Below the pieces are notes generated by a model. That model was given only the letters and a program-made list of their open reading frames with translations. It searched no databases and was not told where the DNA came from. Shown here one piece after another: positions 58,201 through 64,000 of a DNA stretch of 64,000 nucleotides (position 1 is its first letter; each line of letters begins with the position of its first letter). A program made the translations under genes and the position numbers. This DNA comes from Lepiota brunneoincarnata (lineage: Eukaryota; Basidiomycota; Agaricomycetes; Agaricales; Agaricaceae). The stretch spans positions 1 through 64,000 of the forward strand of contig JAEBUN010000040.1 of assembly GCA_023014365.1 (NCBI GenBank), read 5' to 3'.

Positions 58201-58930
58201 TGAACTCCTCTATGGATCAAGCCCCAAAGGATTTCCGACCTCCGAGGAACCAACGAACATTCCAGCAATAGGAGAGAAGTTTAAATACCTCGCCAAGATA
58301 CGCCAAGAAGCCCAAGCTGCGCATGAACAAGCCAGACTAAAAATGGCTGCAAGATATAACCGGCCAGATATCAATCTAAAAGTTGGACAGAAGGTTTGGC
58401 TCGACAACCGCAACCTCCCAATTCAGTACGCCTCAAAGAAACTGGCCCAACGCCGAGAAGGTCCCTTCACCATAACAAGAAAACTCGGACCTGTAACCTA
58501 TGAACTAAAATTACCCATCAAATGGAAGATCCACAACAAGTTTCATGCGAGCCTCCTAATGCCTGCAGAAGAGAACGACACACATGGGGAATACAACACA
58601 GCCCCACCACCCGACCTTGTAAATGGAGAAGAAGAATACGAGGTCGAGTCAATACTGCGCCACAGAAAATTCCGGAACAAGTATCAATTCCTAGTCAGAT
58701 GGAAAGGATACCTTCCCACCGAGGATTCCTGGGAGCCAGAAGCAAACCTGGAGAACGCCAAGGAAGTCGTTGAAGAATATAAAAGGGCCCACAAACTAGA
58801 CAACCCCACCAATGACCCAACCACCCAACACTCGAGCAACCACTCCAGACCTCCCAGAGCCAGACAACGATGGACGCCTTCTCATCCGGGAAAGAATCAT
58901 ATCCCTGGCGAACCGCGTCGAAGGAAATAG
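55262..58930 (+). CDS. Chromovirus Pol polyprotein
   Basis: Entered by -1 frameshift from gag; the uninterrupted part from 55436 gives about 1164 aa. Domains in order (numbered from 55436): aspartic protease LLDSGAAGNFID (about 6-17), reverse transcriptase with FTKLDVRAGYNNIRI and VYMDDILIHAK (catalytic YMDD near 358), RNase H with FEIECDASLFASGAVLL, integrase HHCC (HDSPTAGHPGIAE ... CGACQQYK), DDE core (SMDLITDLPPD, LSDRDPRF, HPQTDGQTERFNQE), GPF/Y module (GPFTITRKLGPVTYEL), and a C-terminal chromodomain (VESILRHRKFRNKYQFLVRW ... SWEPEANL, about 1067-1116). All key residues are present, so Pol is likely functional. Confidence 0.97.
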   Translation, partial: GFCLRRLATTSSPPQRPPSLSNSQNDINVVKLQESSARVIHLPCRIRKHKFTKEGPESVELLALLDSGAAGNFIDPGMVKQHSFKTTPLDRPIEVRNADGSVNENGTATHYTTLNLTVNGKNMEIKPKVVSLGSPRLILGFPWLAEHNPDIDWDAKQLRWRNERWDNTIFRELIQSMEPDWIYNDQLNHISTLEPTSFEEINFKASASQFLAVQHGEKKNDDPRKVVPTEFHEYLPVFSKKQAERFPPQRPWDHKIELKESFKPIAMKSYRLSLNEEKELDTFLEENLQKGYIRPSESPMASPFFFVGKKDGKLRPCQDYRYLNEHTVKNAYNLPLISHILDKLRGSKYFTKLDVRAGYNNIRIRKGDEWKGAFRTPRGLFEPTVMFFGMCNSPATFQTMMDSLFRKLIDNGGVIVYMDDILIHAKTKQELRRLTREVLKILKDNDLYLKTEKCEFERQRLEYLGVIITPDSVSMDPTKLKGIAEWPTPTTPRDVRKFIGFCNFYRKFIHQYATWAKPLNALMSKTKKFEWTEECQNAFDTLKRKFQSEPVLMVPDRDKPFEIECDASLFASGAVLLQRDNNGVKHPVAYFSKGFSPAERNYHCSEQELFAIIRALKEWRHHIEGSSHKTIVWSDHDNLRRWRKPEDLSRRQARWIAYMQRFDIEIRHIPGKKNGPADALSRRPDHEPKTRDNKQVVALPDKFFTPEQPQHIHIIDENTKQEIKELWKKKKQTDIAQEDDSGHPRVQGKLFIPQDLHLRRRLLQRVHDSPTAGHPGIAETTRKLQEYAYWPGMRSFVKNYVKGCGACQQYKINRHPLKPPLQPIPGPRSTRPFSNISMDLITDLPPDGPHDSILVVVDQLTKGIILEPTAKTANADKIAEILIKRLFSRFGLPEKVLSDRDPRFAAKSMKEFYKQLGIEQALSTAYHPQTDGQTERFNQEIELYLGIYCSSNPNKWVKALPLLEYVHNSKTHAEHQHTPFELLYGSSPKGFPTSEEPTNIPAIGEKFKYLAKIRQEAQAAHEQARLKMAARYNRPDINLKVGQKVWLDNRNLPIQYASKKLAQRREGPFTITRKLGPVTYELKLPIKWKIHNKFHASLLMPAEENDTHGEYNTAPPPDLVNGEEEYEVESILRHRKFRNKYQFLVRWKGYLPTEDSWEPEANLENAKEVVEEYKRAHKLDNPTNDPTTQHSSNHSRPPRARQRWTPSHPGKNHIPGEPRRRK

Positions 58931-60026
58931 CCAACCTAACCCTGCCACCGATACCGCTGACGACCAACCAGACAGGACCAACAGTCCTTATATCATCCGG
59001 CATACCTTCCTTCCCTCCAACCAACCCGAGATACGATCCATCCTTCTACACGAAGTTCCCTTTCATATTACCGGAACCCGTCTTAAACGCAGTCCAGCGA
59101 TGGTACCCCTGGTCGACACCTGCTGGAAGACATTTACTGCTCTTCTGTATCACAAGCGCCTCGTCCACGACCGAGCAACAGAATTCGAAAAACTATGCGC
59201 CACTATTCTTTCTAGCGCAACAGAGGAACAGGACCGCGATACCATTTCTGCCATGTTATCAACCGCTCTCACCGAATTCCCGTTCGAGAGTCCGATCCCA
59301 AGCCCGAGCAATGGAAGCGGAGGTCAGGACCGCCCTATCCTACCTATCGGGACCACCACCCAACCTTCCAACCCTCCCATGGTGGATACGAGTAACCAAT
59401 CATCAAGTGTTGTACAAGCTATATCTGCTTCTAATGACACCCCCGTCGGGACTACCACCACTCACCTATCCACCACCCGAACTCGCTGCAATTGCTGCCG
59501 TCGATTCGGCCATATCAAAGCAGGATGCCCGCGCTACCAATGTCGATATTGTCGAAAGATTGCCCCAGGCCATTACGAGAAGCACTGCGAGAGAAACCCT
59601 TACCAGCATCAACCCGCAAGTATGGTACCTGGCCTGTATCGCCGCCCACGAGGAATACCAAGCAGAGCTCGATCCCTCACACGCGAAACCACAAACAACA
59701 ATATTCGACACATTGTTGCAAGCACCGAGCAGCGCCCCGCTTCAGCCAGACCCCTCCGCACCCGAATTCAAAATGCCCCCGTCGTCATTCCGACCACCAA
59801 CGCCACCACCACATCTGCTAGTGGAAGCCACCGACTTCCTGAATCGATCCTTCGGCACACCCGCCACCATTCACTCCAGAGAACCCATCGTCATCGACCT
59901 CACCCAAGACCCGCCATCCCCAGACCACCAAGCTACCGAAGCGACTCCCCAGAACCCGACCCATACTTCGACTGGGACCCCATCGCCGAATCAAACATTA
60001 CAGGAGAGCCTGTCGGATTATACTGA
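58812..60026 (+). CDS. Post-pol ORF A with two zinc knuckles
   Basis: 404 aa overlapping the end of pol by 119 bp. It has a helical segment (KLCATILSSATEEQDRDTIS), a perfect CX2CX4HX4C knuckle CNCCRRFGHIKAGC and a second knuckle-like CRYCRKIAPGHYEKHC, then an Arg/Pro/Thr-rich basic tail. This fits a nucleic-acid binding accessory protein. It overlaps ORF B almost entirely in another frame; which of the two is translated, or whether they are joined, is not clear. Confidence 0.6.
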   Translation: MTQPPNTRATTPDLPEPDNDGRLLIRERIISLANRVEGNSQPNPATDTADDQPDRTNSPYIIRHTFLPSNQPEIRSILLHEVPFHITGTRLKRSPAMVPLVDTCWKTFTALLYHKRLVHDRATEFEKLCATILSSATEEQDRDTISAMLSTALTEFPFESPIPSPSNGSGGQDRPILPIGTTTQPSNPPMVDTSNQSSSVVQAISASNDTPVGTTTTHLSTTRTRCNCCRRFGHIKAGCPRYQCRYCRKIAPGHYEKHCERNPYQHQPASMVPGLYRRPRGIPSRARSLTRETTNNNIRHIVASTEQRPASARPLRTRIQNAPVVIPTTNATTTSASGSHRLPESILRHTRHHSLQRTHRHRPHPRPAIPRPPSYRSDSPEPDPYFDWDPIAESNITGEPVGLY

Positions 60027-60441
60027 GGATATGTCTGATGAGGACATCAGACCTTACGAAGGGGATAATGTTATGAACAGTCCAGACCGGGAGGAACAAG
60101 AACTATTGTTCGACTTTACAAGATGGGTACAGGAGACTACAGACCAACTACGGGCACAAGAATACGAAGACGAGGAAGGGGAATACTACACCGCCATGCA
60201 GGACCTGGCGAGAGAAGCAGGAATGGAGATAACCCTGGAGGATATATTGGAATACCCCGAGGACGAGGAAGATAACCATGGATCAACCGATCCAACCTCC
60301 GATACGGATGGAAGCACCGAGAGAATGGAGAGCGAGAATGGAGAAGACTCCATGGAGATACAATCGGGAGAAGGAGATTATGAGTCAGAGGAAAGCGATG
60401 GAACATCGCACAGCAGTAGCGAGAGTACTGACTCATTGTAA
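58870..60441 (+). CDS. Post-pol ORF B ending inside the 3' LTR
   Basis: 523 aa (MDAFSSGKESYPWRTASKE...). The first 400 residues are internal; the last 122 are encoded by the 3' LTR (from MNSPDREEQELLFDF), giving an acidic Glu/Asp/Ser-rich tail (ITLEDILEYPEDEED). The junction reads SDEDIRPYEGDNVMNSPD without a break. The same LTR frame survives in the solo LTR at 46162. No known domain; the acidic region could be a protein-interaction or chaperone-like part. Confidence 0.65.
   Translation: MDAFSSGKESYPWRTASKEIANLTLPPIPLTTNQTGPTVLISSGIPSFPPTNPRYDPSFYTKFPFILPEPVLNAVQRWYPWSTPAGRHLLLFCITSASSTTEQQNSKNYAPLFFLAQQRNRTAIPFLPCYQPLSPNSRSRVRSQARAMEAEVRTALSYLSGPPPNLPTLPWWIRVTNHQVLYKLYLLLMTPPSGLPPLTYPPPELAAIAAVDSAISKQDARATNVDIVERLPQAITRSTARETLTSINPQVWYLACIAAHEEYQAELDPSHAKPQTTIFDTLLQAPSSAPLQPDPSAPEFKMPPSSFRPPTPPPHLLVEATDFLNRSFGTPATIHSREPIVIDLTQDPPSPDHQATEATPQNPTHTSTGTPSPNQTLQESLSDYTEDMSDEDIRPYEGDNVMNSPDREEQELLFDFTRWVQETTDQLRAQEYEDEEGEYYTAMQDLAREAGMEITLEDILEYPEDEEDNHGSTDPTSDTDGSTERMESENGEDSMEIQSGEGDYESEESDGTSHSSSESTDSL
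60057..60068 (+). promoter_or_regulatory. Polypurine tract
   Basis: GAAGGGGATAA directly upstream of the 3' LTR, the expected place and base composition for plus-strand primer formation. Confidence 0.65.
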
Positions 60442-60767
60442 ATATAAATAACGCTAGGATGCCATCACCCAGGATGTGCATCATGGTCAGGACTGCGCAC
60501 GACCAGTAGAACAGCCAAGTAACCTATAACGAGTATATAGCATCTCATAGGTATATAAGGCCTGTACAAGTAGAGATTAAAGCCTCAAGCTTTAATCTTG
60601 TTAACAGCGGTCGTTTACCTCTCTGCCTTAACTTGGCGTCTTCCCTCGTTATCTCATTGAGCGCGATCCACTAAGCTCTATAAGGCCAACCGTCTCGGAC
60701 ACCTTGTAGAGTGATTGAAGGCCGTCTCCAGTTATCCTCGGATACAGAAGGAGCACGGATCATAACA
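60069..60767 (+). repeat. Chromovirus 3' LTR
   Basis: 699 bp, nearly identical to the 5' LTR, followed by the target duplication GATAC. It encodes the C-terminal 122 residues of post-pol ORF B. Confidence 0.97.
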
Positions 60768-63654
60768 GATACTTTGTATGGTTGATCTAGGTAAGAAATC
60801 AGAAAAATATTTAATGCCAAAAAATAGATATAACTCACTCCCCACCATGCTATAATATCTTCCACTGGCTCAATACCAGCACCTAAATACTCATCCAACT
60901 CATGAAACATATCATGAGTAAATGAGGATGCCTGGGATAATCGTTGTTGCATTGCTCGAGCTCGTGCAGAAGTTCCCACTTCTGAAAAAATATTTGATGA
61001 GTGTTGGAACTGTGGCTTGGGTTCCTTATAATATGCCTTAAACTGAACCAAGCCATTAGAAAAGTCAAGATAAATCAACAAATATTACACACCACTTCTC
61101 GGAATTGATCTTTTGCTTTTTGACAATCAGCTGGAGCCCACTTTTCTTCAAAATGCTCCATTTTGCAGCTTGGATCAAGCACTAGTATAATTATTAGCAG
61201 AAGGTCAAGAATAGGAATAAAATCATACCAAGAGAAATAAAATAAGCATCAGTATCAGCAATTGTTGTATGCCATTTTTTGAGCTTATCTATCCCTGCTT
61301 GAATACCATCCTTAACCTGTGCAAACCTTGGATGAAATATCAAATGCTCCCATTTTTCAATCACATATTCAAGCTCAGGGAGAGCATGAGTGATGGATGA
61401 ACAAGTAGCAGATGAAAATGATGACTGAACACTGGCAGGAACCTAATAGAAATGAGAAAACTTTGTATGAGTAAAATAAATATTACTTACTGCCAAAGTA
61501 TCTCGCATGAGCTCAAGAAGCTTCCACTCCTCCTCAACCAAGTAATAATCCAAATACATCTTGCCTTTTAACTTAGGAACAGATCCAGAGTCATCTGCAT
61601 TTTTGATAAATTTACGAACTCCCTGTTCCAGGATTCAGAATACACTCAATTTAAATATTAAAAAAAACATACCTTCTTCAATAGGAGTAATCGTTCAAGG
61701 AGATTATACATTGAACTCCAGCGAGTACGAACCCATTTGACAAGCTCAAGTTCAGGTACTGATTCCTCAGCACAGCAAATAGAAAAGTACTTCTTTGCCT
61801 GAGGTGATAAGCGGACCTTAAAAGATATATAATTTATAAGTTAATATTTGGTATTGCTTTGGGAAAGAGAAATACCTGAGTAATAAATGCTAAGATCTTT
61901 CCAAGAACATCTCCTGCATCAAATGAAACAGCATTATCTACATCTTCATCATCCTCAACTTCACCCAATTGATCCCAGTCAATTTCATCCTCATCAGATG
62001 AGACTGCTTTAGCTGTAAAACGAGTAGGGCAGATAGCTTCAATAAAAGCCTTAGCACCAAGATGAATAGTATGCTCAATGCATCTTCAATTTAAAACATA
62101 TCAGAATAAAATATAAACCAAATCAAAAATCACTCACCTAATACGCCGCTTACGAGCAATCCACCTGTTTGAAGGTGTGTCAAGTGTACGTTGAAGCACC
62201 TTGAGAGCTTTGTCATTTGCTGAAGCATTATCAGTAGTAATCCAACCAATCTATAAATCATCAATTAGTTGAAGTCATTTAAAAATCATAAATCAATACT
62301 TTGGATTGAATTTTGTACTCATTGAAAACACCAAGAACAACTGCTGCCAAATTCTCACCACCATGGTTGCCTTCAATCTCAGGAAAACCTATAAGGTGTG
62401 ACTTCAGCCTCCAGATATGTGGTTGATCAGGAGGAGAAGCAATGTATTGAACAGTAATGGCAAGAAAAGGTTTCATATCTTCTGTAGTCCACCCATCAAA
62501 TGTGGAAGATATTTGTCCTGGTTGATTCTGAGATATAGTCAGTACCAATACTAGAAGATATGTCAAAAAAATATACCTGAAGGACTTTTGAAAGACGGTG
62601 GACCACAATCTTTGCTTTGTGTTTCACCTCTTCTGACATCTTGGTATGGTGAGGAATATCACTTTCCCTTGTTGATGGTCGCTGATAAATAAGAAGCTTG
62701 CGGAATGATGGCTGATCTACAGCTGTGAAAGGCTGGAGAAATAATTAGCTCCAAATCATCAAGAATGAATGTGGAACCTTACCTGATCATCCTCAACTAG
62801 CCAATGAGTTAAATGCTCAATAAGCCCTTCCTTTGTCCACTTCACAGTTGGCACTATGAATGTATCAAGTGTTTTCTGGGCAGTCACACTCTCCTTGTCA
62901 GTTGGTTTAAATACACCAGACCTCTCAGCTTCAGCAAGTGTGACAGGATGAGGCACAAAATCCAACTCCTGGGCTCGCATCATATAAAATTCACCATGTG
63001 TCTTCCAATTCCTGATAAACCAATGAAAAAAGAGTATAGATTTTAGAAACAACTTTACATACCGCCCAATATGTTTACGACGAGTTGTTACACTCCCAGT
63101 CATCCAAATACTCTTATCAGGATCACACCCTTCTTGTTTTGCAAGATGACTACAGGATCCACATATGTTAGAAGTGAAGTAATACAAGAACAAGTTTACT
63201 TACCAGCAGATCTCACACCACCACCCCTTTATCTGAACACCATCTTTTAAATGTTCTTCCATCTGCCAGCATGCCCGAATGTCTTTGGTTTGCTCATTGC
63301 AGCCACGATGAGCATGTTTTCGCTCGAAAAAAATAAATTAGTATGCCAATAAGCTATTAAACATATTAAATATAACTTACCAGTGGGATAGTATCTATTT
63401 CTTTATCATCTTCCTGAGTAAGTTCCTCTGTCTTTCCATCCTCATCATTTACTCCTTCTTCCTCTTCATCACTGACAACAACAGCTGGCTTCTTTCGAAC
63501 TCTCCCTGACTCTGTGGCTGAGCGCTTTCGTTTTGTTTGTCCTATAAATAGCAGTTAGAACAAGCAAGAACTCTGCAGCCCAAACCTCACCTTCAACAGA
63601 ATGTACACATATAGTAGTAGTTTCCTCTATTTGTTCATCTTGATGTTCAATGTG

Positions 63655-64000
63655 GAGCCATACAAGTCAAAGAGGCCATAGTATTGATTATGAGTCAACA
63701 TAGAGCCATAGTATCAATTTGTGAGTCAACATGGAGCCAGAGTATCAATTTACGAGTCAACGAGAGCCAGGGTATCAATTTATGAGTCAATGTGGAGCCA
63801 GGGTATCAATTTACAAGTCAACGAGGGCCAGGGTATCAATTTACAAGTCAACGAGGGCCAGGGTATCAATTTACGAGTCAACGTGGAGCCAAGGTATCAA
63901 TTTACAAGTCAATGAGGGCCAGGGTATCAATTTACGAGTCAACGTGGAGCCAGGGCATCAATTCATGAGTCAACGAGGGCCAGGATATCAATTTACGAGT
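63655..64000. repeat. Minisatellite, about 11 copies, continuing past the window
   Basis: Direct tandem repeats of 30-31 bp with unit GAGTCAACGTGGAGCCAGGG + TATCAATTTAC; variants have ACGAGAGCC or ACGAGGGCC in the middle. The array abuts the first recognisable coding stretch of the hAT transposase and may have expanded from the element's own 5' subterminal sequence. Confidence 0.9.

Larger units (their letters stand above)
52524..60767 (+). mobile_element. Complete Ty3/gypsy chromovirus
   Basis: 8244 bp with 699-bp LTRs and a perfect 5-bp target duplication GATAC (52519-52523 and 60768-60772). Order: LTR, leader with self-priming site, gag, pol (protease, RT, RNase H, integrase, chromodomain), extra ORF, polypurine tract, LTR. 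Only two LTR differences were seen by eye (in GAGAGTGAG/GAGAGCGAG and GGATACC/GGATGCC), so insertion is recent. Chromodomain integrases usually target chromatin. Confidence 0.97.
52292..63655 (-). pseudogene. hAT transposase, last exon split by chromovirus
   Basis: At least nine exons from about 63655 downward. A basic N-part (TKRKRSATES) is followed by a BED-like zinc segment (WWCEICW...SSHLAKQ...RRKHIGR), a catalytic region (SSTFDGWTTEDMKPFLAI; IGWITTDNASAND; RCIEHTIHLGAKAFI), a helical insertion, TRWSSMYNLLERLL and YLDYYLVEEEWKLLELM. The hATC dimerisation domain (ARDYLAIPGSSVSSERAFSS) ends at 52292. The exon reading NHTKYPTLGTMARD is split between 60773-60786 and 52523 by the insertion; removing it and one GATAC restores the frame by inspection. 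Apart from this, no obvious stop was noticed, so it was probably active recently. Confidence 0.85.
52087..64000 (-). mobile_element. hAT transposon (left end inside window)
   Basis: The left terminus TAGGGGTGCCAAAG at 52087 has the hAT-type end sequence. It is followed by dense TTCAG/CTGAA repeats (52098-52245), typical subterminal binding sites. The 8 bases before it, CTAAGAAG, are the predicted target duplication. The transposase lies on the minus strand up to about 63655. The right terminus is not in the window. The element is split by the chromovirus at 52524-60767. Confidence 0.85.

Noticed and set aside
63721..63915. Open frame and CRISPR-like regular repeats at the right edge
   Set aside because: The units are adjacent tandem copies without unique spacers, in a eukaryotic context; the frame is a by-product of the 30-31 bp period.

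Overview
The window is nuclear DNA of a basidiomycete fungus, most likely a mushroom-forming agaricomycete. Genes carry many short (about 50-70 bp) GT-AG introns, F-box-like genes are duplicated, a DUF6533-type membrane-protein family is expanded, and the mobile elements (Ty3/gypsy chromovirus, Ty1/copia, hAT) are of types common in fungi. Products and splice models were read by eye; no database search was run.

Region 1 (1-7.7 kb): two F-box-like genes and a decayed tandem copy of the second. The decayed copy (457-3090) holds two non-autonomous hAT-like insertions. A short divergent promoter separates F-box gene 2 from the mitochondrial co-chaperonin HSP10 gene (7221-7702).

Region 2 (7.8-47.4 kb): a repeat array built from one module, a plus-strand 14-TM-type MFS drug:H+ antiporter gene facing a minus-strand DUF6533-type seven-helix membrane protein gene. 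Two MFS copies are intact at splice level (8092-10413, 596 aa; 17592-19942, 605 aa), one is a 5'-truncated pseudogene, and at least eight more places hold exon fragments. There are five DUF6533-type copies. Two unrelated genes that look intact sit between the repeats: a secreted M28-like protein (21142-23262, 525 aa) and a GH3 beta-glucosidase (30496-33884, 862 aa). Solo LTRs lie at about 15.23-15.55 kb (copia family) and 46162-46863 (chromovirus family).

Region 3 (47.4-64 kb): a four-deep nest of mobile elements. The last DUF6533 copy is cut by a copia element. The copia gag is cut by a second Ty3/gypsy element with a long LTR. That element's gag-pol region is cut by a hAT transposon. The last exon of the hAT transposase is cut by a young, complete chromovirus (52524-60767, near-identical 699-bp LTRs, GATAC target duplication). 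The chromovirus shows a probable self-priming site, a tightly confined -1 frameshift site between gag and pol, and an extra ORF after pol whose last 122 residues are encoded by the LTR itself. The right edge is a 30-31 bp minisatellite.

How it fits together: the stable genes are HSP10, F-box gene 1, the two MFS genes, the M28-like gene and the GH3 gene. The rest is duplicated, decaying or mobile DNA. The MFS/DUF6533 pairing could mean a linked export-and-sensing function, but the sequence shows only repeated co-occurrence.
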